Counted from the first letter of the stretch, positions 42,660-52,568 are shown. The stretch is 64,000 bases of DNA from Parasediminibacterium sp051861445 (GCA_051861445.1 JBHYCS010000009.1:108483-172482), one strand, 5' to 3'. Numbers and translations are program-made. Notes: generated by a model not told the origin, from the sequence alone.

Positions 42660-43802
42660 TTATCTGATTGAATGAGCATTTGTGTTTGCTTGTTCAATGA
42701 TTGAAAAAAGCTGATCTGCCGTTTTTTGAATACTCCTTTGTTCTGCTATTTGCAAACCTTTTTGAATGAGAGACGATCGTAAAATTTCATCTTTATACAA
42801 CAAAATCATTTGTTTAGATAAAGCATCTATATCGTTTATAGGTGTGTACAAGCTGGCGTTTTGTGTTATTTCTACAACAGCATTTTCATTTGTAGTAATT
42901 ACAGGAACACCACATTGTAGTGCTGCAATTATTGATAAAACTGTTCCATCAAACGAATCGGTTAAAATAACTCCATAAGCGGCTGCAATAATTAAAGCTA
43001 AGTTTTCATCTGTTTGATGCGATAAAAGCACCACATCTTCTTTGTATTTGTAGGTTTCTAGTTTTGTGGCTATATCTTTTTGTACTGTTTCTGATAATCC
43101 TGTAATGATTAATTTCATGCTACTTCTTTGCCATTTTTTAAACAGCGAAAAAGCTTTTAATAACTCCATTACATTGTTTTCTGGCAAAGCTGAAGCTATG
43201 TATAAATAATAGGCTTTTGCATCGGCATAGCTTTCTTTTACTAATTCAGATTTTTCCCAATGTATGGGTTGAAATTGAGTAGAAATTGCAGTAGGTACAA
43301 TGGTTATTTTTTTATTTAAAATTTTATATTGCTGTTCTATAAAAGATTGTACAAATGCTGTACTAGTAATAATAGTGCTTGCTTTTTTTAAAAAAAGCTT
43401 GGCGAAAAAACGTGTATGCTTCTCTTTACCCAAACGATTTGGTGCAAAAATGTATGGATGTAAAACAGTGTCTGACCAAACAATTTGTGGCACTTTGGTA
43501 CGTAAACTAGCCATTCCATAAGGTTGAATACAAATTTGTGGCTCGTGTTTTTTTAATAAAGCAGGAAGTGTAATATGATACCATTTATACGCTTGCCATT
43601 TGGTACTTATTTTTCTTGGAATAACTTCTACATTACAATTGGTATACTGAAATACATCTTTATTTGGTGCAGATAGTAAAAAAACTGTAAACCGATGTTG
43701 TGGAAATTGTACACACCAATTATCTATAACTTGCTGCATAAGTATGCTATAGCTACGCAAACTATTGTGCTGTATAGAAATAAGATTTATTGCTATATGC
43801 AT
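42660..43802 (-). CDS. GT4-like glycosyltransferase
   Basis: This 380-residue protein has a GT-B fold. The N-terminal half starts MHIAINLISIQHNSLRSYSI and the C-terminal half has the donor region GVILTDSFDGTVLSIIAALQ and CGVPVITTNENAVVEITQNA, in which the usual E-x7-E is only partly kept (D for the first E). The middle ASALPENNVMELLKAFSLFK matches the linker of family 4 enzymes. It may contribute to LPS or exopolysaccharide. It lies between pheS and gldC, and is 67 nt from each of its nearest neighbours, so it is not clearly part of an operon. Confidence 0.82.
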   Translation of the reverse strand: MHIAINLISIQHNSLRSYSILMQQVIDNWCVQFPQHRFTVFLLSAPNKDVFQYTNCNVEVIPRKISTKWQAYKWYHITLPALLKKHEPQICIQPYGMASLRTKVPQIVWSDTVLHPYIFAPNRLGKEKHTRFFAKLFLKKASTIITSTAFVQSFIEQQYKILNKKITIVPTAISTQFQPIHWEKSELVKESYADAKAYYLYIASALPENNVMELLKAFSLFKKWQRSSMKLIITGLSETVQKDIATKLETYKYKEDVVLLSHQTDENLALIIAAAYGVILTDSFDGTVLSIIAALQCGVPVITTNENAVVEITQNASLYTPINDIDALSKQMILLYKDEILRSSLIQKGLQIAEQRSIQKTADQLFSIIEQANTNAHSIR

Positions 43803-43869
43803 ACCAAACTACTAAGGCATTTTAAACCATGGTTGTTAAAAAAATGCAATAAAAATCGATGATAAGTTG

Positions 43870-44901
43870 TTATAACGCTCCTGTAAATTGCTTTAAAAAG
43901 CGAACATCGTTTTGACTATATAAGCGTAAATCGTTTACTCGGTATTTTAGTTGGCAAATTCTTTCTACACCCATTCCAAATGCAAAACCGGTGTATTTAT
44001 TGCTATCGATACCAAAGTTTTCTAACACTTTTGGGTGCACCATTCCACTTCCTAAAATTTCTACCCAACCTGTGTGTTTACAAACATTACAACCATCGCC
44101 TCCACAAATTAAACAGCTAATATCCATTTCTGCACTTGGCTCTGTAAACGGAAAATAAGAAGGACGAAAACGAACTTTTACATCTTTACCAAACATTTCT
44201 TGTACAAAAAAGTAAAGCGTTTGCTTTAAATCGGCAAAACTTACATTTTCATCTATATACAATCCTTCTACTTGATGAAAAAAGCAGTGAGCTCTTGCAC
44301 TAATAGTTTCATTTCTATATACTCTACCAGGACAAATTACTCTTATAGGTGGTTTTTGGGTTTCCATTACCCTTGCTTGAACGCTACTTGTGTGTGTACG
44401 AAGTAACCAAGCAGGATTTTGATTGATGTAAAAAGTATCTTGCATGTCTCTTGCAGGATGATCTTCAGGCAAATTCATAGCACCGAAATTGTGCCAATCG
44501 TCTTCAATTTCTGGTCCTTCTGCTACTGCAAAACCTAAACGTTTAAAAATGGAAACAATTTGGTTGCGAACAATACTTAATGGATGACGTGTGCCTACAG
44601 CAATATCATCGCCTGGCAAACTAAAATCGAAAGTGCTTTTTGTGTTTTCACTACTGCTTGAAACGGCATTGCTTAATTGCTCAAAATGGTTTTCGGCAAA
44701 CAACTTAAACTCGTTTAAAACTTGTCCAAAAGCCTTTTTTTGGTCGTTCGGTACGTTTTTCATTTCACCCATAATGGCTTTTACCAATCCTTTTGTACCT
44801 AAGTATTTAATACGAAAAGCTTCTAATGCTTCGGCATTTACAGCTGTTGATGCTGCTATTTCTTGTTTGTATTGTTCTATTTGTTGCAACAAATGTTCCA
44901 T
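43870..44901 (-). CDS. pheS: Phenylalanyl-tRNA synthetase alpha subunit
   Basis: This 343-residue protein has an N-terminal coiled-coil region, then the class II core: motif 1-like GTRHPLSIVRNQIVSIFKRL, GPEIEDDWHNFGAMNLPEDH, the motif 2 CPGRVYRNETISARAHCFFH and motif 3 GFAFGMGVERICQLKYRV. A small Cys-rich insert CLICGGDGCNVCKHTGW, typical of Bacteroidota PheS, may bind zinc. It charges tRNA-Phe together with PheT, whose gene is not in the window. Length is normal. Confidence 0.97.
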   Translation of the reverse strand: MEHLLQQIEQYKQEIAASTAVNAEALEAFRIKYLGTKGLVKAIMGEMKNVPNDQKKAFGQVLNEFKLFAENHFEQLSNAVSSSSENTKSTFDFSLPGDDIAVGTRHPLSIVRNQIVSIFKRLGFAVAEGPEIEDDWHNFGAMNLPEDHPARDMQDTFYINQNPAWLLRTHTSSVQARVMETQKPPIRVICPGRVYRNETISARAHCFFHQVEGLYIDENVSFADLKQTLYFFVQEMFGKDVKVRFRPSYFPFTEPSAEMDISCLICGGDGCNVCKHTGWVEILGSGMVHPKVLENFGIDSNKYTGFAFGMGVERICQLKYRVNDLRLYSQNDVRFLKQFTGAL

Positions 44902-45065
44902 TTGGCGAAGATAACAGAATGATACAATTTGAAAAGTATTTTGTAAAATGGCTTGTTATAAATTGTAATAGCGGTTTTAAATGGGAAGAATTGTTGAACA
45001 GCGAACAAAGCGTTGAACGGAGCGTCGCAACTACAGCTCAATGGTTGCACTTGCGTTGACTACAT

Positions 45066-45104
45066 AAAAAAAGAGACTATTTTTTAAAAACAGCCCCTTT
45101 TTTA
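45066..45104 (-). terminator. Intrinsic terminator of manC
   Basis: On the minus strand AAAAAAGGGGCTGT pairs over 14 positions, including four G-U, with ATAGTCTCTTTTTT around an AT-rich loop, then runs into T. It lies 22 nt after the manC stop. Confidence 0.7.
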
Positions 45105-45125
45105 AGAAATTATAAATGGTGTATT

Positions 45126-46214
45126 TTACAAATATTTATCGCCTTTGCTGCGTTTAACTTCGGCTACATATTCTTTAATTGCTTGTTCTTTTTCTTTTTT
45201 ACATATAAGCAAAGCATCTTTTGTATCGATAACTACAAAATCTTCTAACCCTTGTAATACCAATAATTTATCTTTTGGTGCACTAATCATACATTTTGTA
45301 GCGTCTATAATAATTACATTGTCACTAGCAACGGCATTGCCTAAATAATCTTTTTCTAAATTATCGTAAGCACTTGTCCATGTACCTAAATCGCTCCAAC
45401 CAAAAGAAGAAGGAATTACAAATACATTTTCTGCTTTTTCCATTAATGCAATATCAATAGCTACATTTTTACACAATGGATAAATGCGTTCGATGGCTTC
45501 TTTTTCTTGTGGTGTGTTTAAATGTTGTTTTTCGGCATCAAATAGTTCGAATGTTTCGGTATCGTATTTTTCAAAAGCATCTACTACATCTTTTGCTTTC
45601 CAAATAAAAATGCCACCATTCCATAAAAAGTCGCCACTTTCTAAAAACTTTTTGGCAATTTCTAAATCGGGTTTTTCGGTAAATGTTTTTACACGATAAA
45701 TGCCATTTCCTGCATCGTCGTTTTGATCGTATTGAATATAACCGTATCCTGTATTTGGATAAGTAGGTGTAATGCCAAGTGTTACAAAAGCATTGTTATT
45801 GCTTACGAAATCTAAAGCTTTTTTAGAAATTTCAGTAAACGTTGCTGTGTCTGCAATCATATGGTCGCTTGGTGCAACTATTAATGCAGCATTGGGGTTT
45901 TGCAACATTAATTTAAAAGAAATGTAGGCAACACAAGGAGCCGTATTTTTTCTACTTGGTTCTGCAATAATGTTTTCTACCGGAATATCAGGCAATTGTT
46001 CAGCACAAATGTGGCTATATTCTGCAGCTGTAACTACATAAATATTTTCTTTTGGTACAAAAGCAGCGTAACGCTCAAAAGTCCATTGAATAAGGCTTTT
46101 TCCTGTATTTAAAATATCTAAAAATTGTTTTGGATAACCTGTACGGCTTTGAGGCCAAAAACGGCTTCCAATTCCACCGGCCATAATGGCAACGTAATAG
46201 TTAGGATTGTTCAT
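45126..46214 (-). CDS. manC: Mannose-1-phosphate guanylyltransferase
   Basis: This 362-residue protein is a single-domain GDP-mannose pyrophosphorylase: IMAGGIGSRFWPQSRTGYPK (nucleotide-binding loop), FLDILNTGKSLIQWTFERYA, SDHMI, FTEKPDLEIAKKFLESGDFL with WNGGIFIW, and FGWSDLGTW. It makes GDP-mannose, the donor for mannosyl- and, after conversion, fucosyltransferases. It lacks the C-terminal phosphomannose isomerase domain of the bifunctional form. GDP-mannose could serve the GT10 and GT22 enzymes of this window. It stands alone with its own terminator. Confidence 0.95.
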   Translation of the reverse strand: MNNPNYYVAIMAGGIGSRFWPQSRTGYPKQFLDILNTGKSLIQWTFERYAAFVPKENIYVVTAAEYSHICAEQLPDIPVENIIAEPSRKNTAPCVAYISFKLMLQNPNAALIVAPSDHMIADTATFTEISKKALDFVSNNNAFVTLGITPTYPNTGYGYIQYDQNDDAGNGIYRVKTFTEKPDLEIAKKFLESGDFLWNGGIFIWKAKDVVDAFEKYDTETFELFDAEKQHLNTPQEKEAIERIYPLCKNVAIDIALMEKAENVFVIPSSFGWSDLGTWTSAYDNLEKDYLGNAVASDNVIIIDATKCMISAPKDKLLVLQGLEDFVVIDTKDALLICKKEKEQAIKEYVAEVKRSKGDKYL

Positions 46215-46340
46215 GTTGTTTGTTTTCTGAATGAATGGTTCAATTTTTCAAATATAAAGTGGATATTGCTTTTGTGCGGTATTAATTAATTATTTTATTG
46301 TAGAATGATTTCTTTAATTCTTATTCTTTATAAAAACGAT

Positions 46341-47303
46341 TTACATAATTCCTTCTTTAATTAAATCGTGTAGATGTAAAATACCTATATATTGATTGTT
46401 TTCTGCTACAATCAGTTGACTAATATCGTATAGTGCAAAAATTTCTAATGCATCTACAGCCATTGTCTGTGGATGAATGGTTTTTGGATGACTGCTTAAA
46501 ATATCTTCTGCTGTGATTGAAGAAAAGTTATTTGTTTTTTCTAGCATTCTACGCAAATCACCATCGGTAATAATGCCTAAAATTTCGTTGGATTGATTTA
46601 CAACCGCCGTAACACCTAGTCTTTTTTCTGTAATTTCTACAATTACTTCTTTTAATGTAGCCGACGGTAATACTTTAGGAATTGGGTTTTGCAACACAAT
46701 ATCTTTTACTTTTAAAAATAAACGTTTCCCTAAATTTCCTCCAGGATGAAATTTGGCAAAATCGTTTCCAGAAAAACCCAATAATTCCATTAAACAAATA
46801 GCAATAGCATCACCCATTACCATTTGTGCTGTTGTACTACTTGTTGGGGCTAAATTGTTGGGGCAAGCTTCCTTTTCTACTGTAGTATTAATAACAATAT
46901 ATGCTTGGTTGGCTAAAAAGCTATCCATATTACCTACCATGGCAATAATGGTATTTTTAAAACTTTTTACAATGGGCACTAATGATTTTATCTCTGGGCT
47001 TTCACCACTTTTACTAATAATGAGTACAATATCGCCTTCTTGAATCATGCCTAAATCTCCATGAATAGCATCTGCAGCATGCATAAATAAAGCTGGTGTA
47101 CCCGTAGAATTTAACGTAGCAACAATTTTTTGACCAACAATTGCACTTTTACCGATGCCAGAAACCACCAGTCTTCCTGTACGTTGTGCAATAAGTTGTA
47201 CAGCCTTTTCAAAACCTGCATCAATAAATTGCTCTAATTGTGCAACAGCAGCTGCCTGAATTTGAATGCTTTGTTTAGCTATGTTAATTATATTGGCTTG
47301 CAT
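46341..47303 (-). CDS. kdsD: Arabinose-5-phosphate isomerase (KdsD/KpsF family)
   Basis: This protein of about 320 residues has a SIS domain (residues 30-170) with GRLVVSGIGKSAIVGQKIVA, MHAADAIHGDLGMI and IISKSGESPEIKSLVP, and two CBS repeats (from about 205) with VTAVVNQSNEILGIITDGDL, then DISQLIVAENNQYIGILHLH. It isomerises ribulose-5-phosphate to arabinose-5-phosphate for Kdo synthesis. I choose the ATG at 47303 (MQANIINIAKQS); one at 47330 would add nine residues. It diverges from uppS. Confidence 0.95.
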   Translation of the reverse strand: MQANIINIAKQSIQIQAAAVAQLEQFIDAGFEKAVQLIAQRTGRLVVSGIGKSAIVGQKIVATLNSTGTPALFMHAADAIHGDLGMIQEGDIVLIISKSGESPEIKSLVPIVKSFKNTIIAMVGNMDSFLANQAYIVINTTVEKEACPNNLAPTSSTTAQMVMGDAIAICLMELLGFSGNDFAKFHPGGNLGKRLFLKVKDIVLQNPIPKVLPSATLKEVIVEITEKRLGVTAVVNQSNEILGIITDGDLRRMLEKTNNFSSITAEDILSSHPKTIHPQTMAVDALEIFALYDISQLIVAENNQYIGILHLHDLIKEGIM

Positions 47304-47443
47304 ACTTTGCAAATGTATAGTAAGAAACATGGTGATTTTGTGTTTTTAACGCTTAAACAACCATCATTTTTAATAAATAGTGATTGAAATTTCTGCTTTA
47401 ACCCATCAATTGTAAAAAAAAACACCAAACCCAATGGTTTCTT

Positions 47444-47451
47444 TACTTTTG
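47444..47451 (+). promoter_or_regulatory. Candidate -7 element before uppS
   Basis: TACTTTTG matches TAnnTTTG and lies 27 nt before the ATG at 47479. A -33 TTG at normal spacing is not evident. Confidence 0.4.
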
Positions 47452-47478
47452 CAGCCAATTAAAAGCAGCTAACCAATC

Positions 47479-48243
47479 ATGTTGCCCTTGATAGAACAAA
47501 TAAATACCGACAGATTACCCAAACATATTGCCATTATTATGGATGGTAATGGACGTTGGGCCGAAGAAAAAGGTCAAGAACGATTATACGGTCATTTTCA
47601 TGGTGTAGAAAGTGTACGAGATATTGTGGAAGGATGTGCCGAATTAGGCGTTGGTTATTTAACTTTATATGCATTTAGCACTGAAAATTGGGATAGACCA
47701 CAGCCTGAAGTTGATGGATTAATGACTTTATTGGTAGACACAATTCGTAAAGAAGTTCCTATTTTAAATAAAAACAATATTCGATTACATGTAATTGGCG
47801 ATATGAATATGTTGCCAGAATTTGCATTTAACGAATTGCAAGAGGCTTTAGAAATGACAAGCCAAAATACAGGTTTAAATCTTGTAATGGCATTAAGCTA
47901 TAGTAGCCGTTGGGAATTAGTAAATGCGGTTAAAAATATTGGTTTAGATGTTGCCGCAGGAAAAATAAACCCTACAACAATTAACCAAGACACTTTACAG
48001 CAATACTTAAGTACTAGCAATTTACCCGATCCTGAATTGATGATAAGAACAAGTGGTGAGTATAGAATTAGTAATTTTTTATTGTATCAATTGGCATATG
48101 CAGAATTGTATTTTACCAATACAAGATGGCCAGATTTTAGAAAAGAAAATTTGTATGAAGCAATTATCGATTTTCAAAACAGAGAACGTCGTTTTGGCAA
48201 AACAGGAAAACAAATTAAACAATCAACTCCCATTATTTCATAG
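47479..48243 (+). CDS. uppS: Isoprenyl transferase (undecaprenyl diphosphate synthase)
   Basis: This 254-residue cis-prenyltransferase has the active-site PKHIAIIMDGNGRWAEEKG with catalytic Asp, GHFHGVESVRDIV, LTLYAFSTENWDRP and a C-terminal LPDPELMIRTSGEYRISNFL with LYQLAYAELYFT and WPDF. It makes the C55 carrier lipid for peptidoglycan and LPS O-antigen. It is 146 nt upstream of bamA in the same direction, a pairing common in Bacteroidota, so envelope assembly genes are probably co-expressed. Confidence 0.96.
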   Translation: MLPLIEQINTDRLPKHIAIIMDGNGRWAEEKGQERLYGHFHGVESVRDIVEGCAELGVGYLTLYAFSTENWDRPQPEVDGLMTLLVDTIRKEVPILNKNNIRLHVIGDMNMLPEFAFNELQEALEMTSQNTGLNLVMALSYSSRWELVNAVKNIGLDVAAGKINPTTINQDTLQQYLSTSNLPDPELMIRTSGEYRISNFLLYQLAYAELYFTNTRWPDFRKENLYEAIIDFQNRERRFGKTGKQIKQSTPIIS

Positions 48244-48317
48244 CTAAAAAGTTAGGTAAAGTGCTTATTTAACAAACACTTTTAAATAAACCACTTAATT
48301 TGCCTTTTTTAGAAAAA

Positions 48318-48346
48318 GCCAAAACCTGTTTTTTAGGCACTTTGGC
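48318..48346 (+). promoter_or_regulatory. Hairpin in the uppS-bamA gap
   Basis: GCCAAA (48318-48323) and TTTGGC (48341-48346) can pair, with CCT/AGG inside. It precedes the bamA start by 42 nt and follows a T-rich stretch. It could be a weak terminator or part of the leader. Confidence 0.25.
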
Positions 48347-48388
48347 ATTTTATAAACCGAATAAAGCTACCACACAAACTAGAACCGG

Positions 48389-51133
48389 ATGCAGCAAGTG
48401 TATAAATTTTTATGTTTTACGGCCTTTTTTTTAAGTATAGGTTGTATAGTAAACGCTCAAGAAACCGATACTACCATTACCAATATTGATGCCGATTTGG
48501 TAAATCTTTTTACCCAAAAAGTACCCAAAAAATATAAAATTGCCGCCATTAAAGTAACAGGTAATCGCTTTTTCGACGAAAACTTGTTATTGTCTATCTC
48601 TAACTTAAATGTAGGCGATGAAATCACTATTCCTGGTGGCGATAATTTTGCTAAGTCGATTAATAAACTTTGGGCACAAAACTATTTTAGCAATGTAGAA
48701 ATATTTATAACCAAGTTAGAAGGTAAAAATATTACAGTTGAAATTGCAGTTACCGAACGCCCTCGTTTATCGAAGTTTACTTTTTCTGGTATTAAAAAAG
48801 GCGATGCAGAAGAATTAAGCGGAAAAACAGGTTTAGTGCCAGGTCGTATTGTTACAGAAAATATGAAACGTACTGCTAGCGAAATCATTACCAAATATTT
48901 TGCAGAAAAGGGCTTTCAAGACATTACTATTAGAATTGAAGAAAAAAAGGATAACAATTTAGAAAATGGTTTATTGGTAAACTTTGTGGTAACAAAGGGC
49001 ATTAAAGTACGCATTAACACCATCAATTTCGATGTTACAGCTTTAGATCCGCTAAAACTGAAAAAACAATTAAAAGATACCAAAGAAAAATCTCGTTTTT
49101 CTTTATATAAAGCCGATGATGGTGGTGGATTTATACAATTAAAACCATACACTTTTCAAGATTATTTAGAAGAAAAAGGATATTTAACTTTTAGTAAAAC
49201 AAAGCGTTTATTAGACCCCTACGTTCGTTTAAAATTCTTTACAGGAGCCAAGTTTAACGAAAAGAAATTTACAGACGATAAAGAAAAACTACTTGAATAT
49301 TATAACAGTCTTGGCTACAGAGATGCTGTAATTGAAAAATCGCAGGTTTACAGAAATAAAAAAGGTGCCTTAAATATTGATGTTAAAATAGGAGAAGGTC
49401 GTAAATACTACTTTGGTAACATTACTTGGAGAGGAAATACCAAATATTCTGATTCTGTATTGGCAGCAATTCTTGGAATAAGAAAAGGTGACATTTATAA
49501 TCTTGAAAACCTTAATAAAAAATTAGGTAAAGGTTCACCTGAAGGGGGTGATATTAGTGGTTTGTATATGGATGATGGATATTTGTTTTTTAGAACCGAT
49601 CCTGTAGAAACAGCCGTTTACAACGATACTATTGATTACGAAATTAGAATTGTAGAAGGGCCACAAGCAACTATTAAAGCAGTAAATATTACGGGTAACG
49701 ATAAAACCAAAGAATACGTAATTAGACGTGAAATAAGAACTGTACCGGGTGAAAAATTCAGCCGTTCCGATTTGGTTCGTTCTCAACGTGAAATTGCTCA
49801 GTTAAACTTCTTTAACCAAGAAAAAATTGGTATTAACCCTGTTCCAAATCCTGATGATGGAACGGTAGATATTAACTATTCGGTAGAAGAAAAATCTAGC
49901 GACCAATTAGAGTTAAGTGCAGGTTGGGGTGGCAATATTGGATTAACAGGAACCTTAGGGGTAACTTTTAACAACTTTTCAATCAAAAACATTTTTACCA
50001 AAAAAGCATGGGATCCGTTGCCAATGGGTGATGGACAAAAGCTAAGCATTCGTGTACAAAGTAATGGTAGAGCATTTCGTTCGTACAACTTCTCATTCAC
50101 CGAACCTTGGTTAGGTGGAAAAAAGCGTAACGCCTTTACATTCTCTATTTACGATACCAAATTTGCCAATGCCTTTGATCCGTTAACAGGTGGATTTTCT
50201 AGTGCAGCAGCTAATAGTTCGTACATACAAACAACTGGTTTGGGTATTAATATTGCCAAACAACTAAAATGGCCGGATGATTTTTTCTCGTTATCAATGG
50301 GTATCAACTTTGCTAGATATAAATTAAAAAATTATGCCTTAGATCAAAATTTAACATTGAAAGATGGAACCATTTTTAACAATGGATTTTCTCACAATAT
50401 CAATTTTAAAATTGCATTACAGCGTAATTCAGTAGATCAACCATTGTTTCCAACAAGAGGATCTAATTTTTTAGCGAGTTTAGCATTAACACCTCCTTAT
50501 TCATTAATTAATAAAAGTATTGCAACAGCAAACAATCCTTACAAATTAATTGAATACCATAAATGGCGTTTTACGGGTGAATGGTATGTTCCTTTGGGCA
50601 AACCACATGGTGAAGAACGCAACAAAATGTTTGTATTAAAAGCGGCTGCTAAATTTGGCTTTGTGGGTAACTATAACTCAGATTTAGACATTTCTCCGTT
50701 CGAACGTTTTCAGGTGGGTGATGCAGGTTTGGCTAATCAGTTTGCATTATTGGGTTTCGATATTATTGCTCATAGAGGTTATCCGGTGTATCAAACATCT
50801 AATCCAAAAGTTAATCCTGATCAATCTGGAGCAAGTAAGTATTTTACCATATTTAATAAATATACCATGGAGTTAAGATATCCGTTAAGTCTTAATCCAA
50901 GTAGCACTATTTATGCATTAGGCTTTTTTGAGGCAGCAAATGGTTGGTATAGTATGAAGGAATATAATCCTTTTCAATTACGTCGTTCAGTAGGTATTGG
51001 TATGCGTTTCTTTTTACCAATGTTTGGATTGCTAGGGTTTGATTATGGTGTGGGTTTAGATCGTTTTACACCTAACAACAAACTTAAAGATGCTGCAAGA
51101 TTTACCTTTATGTTAGGTTTTGAACCTGAATAA
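48389..51133 (+). CDS. bamA: Outer-membrane protein assembly factor BamA
   Basis: This 914-residue protein has a signal peptide of about 23 residues (VNAQ) and an extended N-terminal region with several POTRA repeats (about residues 50-460), e.g. KYKIAAIKVTGNRFFDENLL and RKYYFGNITWRGNTKYSDSV. The C-terminal Omp85 barrel begins around residue 490 with QLELSAGWGGNIGLTGTLGV and holds the loop-6 motif as IAHRGYPVY, near residue 790. BamA inserts beta-barrel proteins into the outer membrane. It is longer than the E. coli protein (about 810), as is usual in Bacteroidota. Two chaperone genes of the Skp type follow. Confidence 0.96.
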   Translation: MQQVYKFLCFTAFFLSIGCIVNAQETDTTITNIDADLVNLFTQKVPKKYKIAAIKVTGNRFFDENLLLSISNLNVGDEITIPGGDNFAKSINKLWAQNYFSNVEIFITKLEGKNITVEIAVTERPRLSKFTFSGIKKGDAEELSGKTGLVPGRIVTENMKRTASEIITKYFAEKGFQDITIRIEEKKDNNLENGLLVNFVVTKGIKVRINTINFDVTALDPLKLKKQLKDTKEKSRFSLYKADDGGGFIQLKPYTFQDYLEEKGYLTFSKTKRLLDPYVRLKFFTGAKFNEKKFTDDKEKLLEYYNSLGYRDAVIEKSQVYRNKKGALNIDVKIGEGRKYYFGNITWRGNTKYSDSVLAAILGIRKGDIYNLENLNKKLGKGSPEGGDISGLYMDDGYLFFRTDPVETAVYNDTIDYEIRIVEGPQATIKAVNITGNDKTKEYVIRREIRTVPGEKFSRSDLVRSQREIAQLNFFNQEKIGINPVPNPDDGTVDINYSVEEKSSDQLELSAGWGGNIGLTGTLGVTFNNFSIKNIFTKKAWDPLPMGDGQKLSIRVQSNGRAFRSYNFSFTEPWLGGKKRNAFTFSIYDTKFANAFDPLTGGFSSAAANSSYIQTTGLGINIAKQLKWPDDFFSLSMGINFARYKLKNYALDQNLTLKDGTIFNNGFSHNINFKIALQRNSVDQPLFPTRGSNFLASLALTPPYSLINKSIATANNPYKLIEYHKWRFTGEWYVPLGKPHGEERNKMFVLKAAAKFGFVGNYNSDLDISPFERFQVGDAGLANQFALLGFDIIAHRGYPVYQTSNPKVNPDQSGASKYFTIFNKYTMELRYPLSLNPSSTIYALGFFEAANGWYSMKEYNPFQLRRSVGIGMRFFLPMFGLLGFDYGVGLDRFTPNNKLKDAARFTFMLGFEPE

Positions 51134-51179
51134 TGGCAATGTTTTTGAAAGTGATGTTTTACTAAAATGTATAATGTAT

Positions 51180-51692
51180 ATGAAAAAAATTGCTTTAATT
51201 GTTTGCTTTTTAAGCATTGCTTGGTGCGGTTTTGCTCAACGATATGCTATTATTGATACGAAATATATTTTGGATAAATTGCCGGAATATAAAAATGCAG
51301 ACAAAAAAATGAAAGCCATTAGCGAACAATGGCAAAAGGAAATAGATGATAAGCAGGTGGTTTTAGATAAAATGTATAAAGATTTTGACGCAGAACAATA
51401 TATGCTTACAGAAGCCTTGAAGAAAAGCAGAGAAACAGAATTATTTAACAAAGAGAAAGAAATTAGAGATTTACAAAAAAAACGCTTTGGATTTGAAGGC
51501 GATGTGTTTAAAGAACGACAAATTTTGGTAAAGCCCATTCAAGACAAAGTGTACAATGCTGTTCAAAAAATTGCAATTGCTCGTGGTTACGATTTTATAC
51601 TCGATAAAAGTGAAGGAATTACTATTATATTTGTCGACCCCAAATTAGATAAGAGCGATGATGTTCTTAGAGAATTAGGAATAAAACTTTAA
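51180..51692 (+). CDS. OmpH/Skp-family periplasmic chaperone, first copy
   Basis: This protein of about 170 residues starts at the ATG at 51180 (MKKIALIVCFLSIAWCGFAQ), which gives a clean signal peptide; an in-frame ATG at 51120 would overlap bamA. RYAIIDTKYILDKLPEYKNA opens the mature part and a long charged coiled coil follows (about residues 45-120), the tentacle arms of Skp. The end ARGYDFILDKSEG is typical. Skp holds unfolded outer-membrane proteins on the way to BamA. It lies 46 nt behind bamA. Confidence 0.92.
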   Translation: MKKIALIVCFLSIAWCGFAQRYAIIDTKYILDKLPEYKNADKKMKAISEQWQKEIDDKQVVLDKMYKDFDAEQYMLTEALKKSRETELFNKEKEIRDLQKKRFGFEGDVFKERQILVKPIQDKVYNAVQKIAIARGYDFILDKSEGITIIFVDPKLDKSDDVLRELGIKL

Positions 51693-51737
51693 CAAACAAA
51701 GATTACGTTTAACACAAATCATTCAAAAAAACAGACA

Positions 51738-52355
51738 ATGAAACAAGTTTTAGTAGTATGTGTAGCTTTTGCAGCTAGCCTTTTTTATAGCAACAATGCA
51801 CATGCACAAATGAAAATTGGCACTTTCGACGAACAAAGTGTTTTAGGTTTAATGCCAGGCATTCAAAAAATTGATACGCTTTTACAAAAATTTATGAACG
51901 ATTCTTTAAAACCAGAATACGATTATGAATTAAGTGAATTGATGCGTAAAGACAGCACATTCAAAAAAGATTCAATTACAATGAATGCTGGTGTACGTGG
52001 AATTATGCAAAAAGAAATTAACCAACACAAATACAAAATTGTAAACTGGCAACAATATCAAAACCAAATTTTAGAGCAAAAGCAAGAAGAGTTTTTATAT
52101 CCTTTTAAACAAAGAATTTATGCTTCTCTTGAAAAAATTGTAAGAGAGCAAAAATATACCCACGTTGTAAAAAGCGATGTATTTTTAATTGCTCCACCAC
52201 AAGATAATTTGGTAATTAAAGTTGCTTTAGACCTTAAATTAAAATTCCCTAAAGAGGTTGAAGACCAATTGAGAGAACAGGGTTTATTAGGTGAACCTGC
52301 AAGTGCAAAACCAGCGGCTCCGAAAGCAAACACAAAACCAGCTCCAAAAAACTAG
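51738..52355 (+). CDS. OmpH/Skp-family periplasmic chaperone, second copy
   Basis: This 205-residue protein has a signal peptide to about residue 24 (AHAQ), then MKIGTFDEQSVLGLMPGIQK, the OmpH opening, and a charged helical middle (YDYELSELMRKDSTFKKDS) to QQYQNQILEQKQEEFLYPFK. It has an unusual Ala/Pro/Lys tail (about residues 186-205, ASAKPAAPKANTKPAPKN). It is a divergent relative of the preceding Skp protein, probably a second chaperone. It ends just before a strong terminator that closes the uppS-bamA-skp-skp group. Confidence 0.9.
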   Translation: MKQVLVVCVAFAASLFYSNNAHAQMKIGTFDEQSVLGLMPGIQKIDTLLQKFMNDSLKPEYDYELSELMRKDSTFKKDSITMNAGVRGIMQKEINQHKYKIVNWQQYQNQILEQKQEEFLYPFKQRIYASLEKIVREQKYTHVVKSDVFLIAPPQDNLVIKVALDLKLKFPKEVEDQLREQGLLGEPASAKPAAPKANTKPAPKN

Positions 52356-52382
52356 ATAATTTCCTATACTTATCAATAACTT

Positions 52383-52417
52383 GAGCCACTCCACATTTGT
52401 CGAGTGGCTCTTTTTTT
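52383..52417 (+). terminator. Intrinsic terminator of the bamA-skp operon
   Basis: GAGCCACTC (52383-52391) and GAGTGGCTC (52402-52410) form a perfect 9-bp G+C-rich stem with a 10-nt loop, followed by seven T. Confidence 0.9.
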
Positions 52418-52568
52418 GGGGTGAGTTTGTTGTATTGTTGAATAAAGTTTTTCAAGCCGAAAGGCTGTTTGATTGAGCAAAGTAGCTAGCCAACGAAGTA
52501 TGGCTACTACTTGCGAAAGCAAGAACTGAAGTTGATAGATTTACTGTTGCTGAAAGCCCCAAAACAAT

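Noticed and set aside
44902..45065. A plus-strand frame and atypical sequence between pheS and manC
   Set aside because: The frame starts inside pheS in the opposite direction; the rest is short, non-coding and without a clear repeat structure.
52418..52568. Possible small gene or repeat between the Skp operon terminator and the dehydrogenase gene
   Set aside because: No sustained open frame or palindrome was seen, and its composition alone is not enough for a call.
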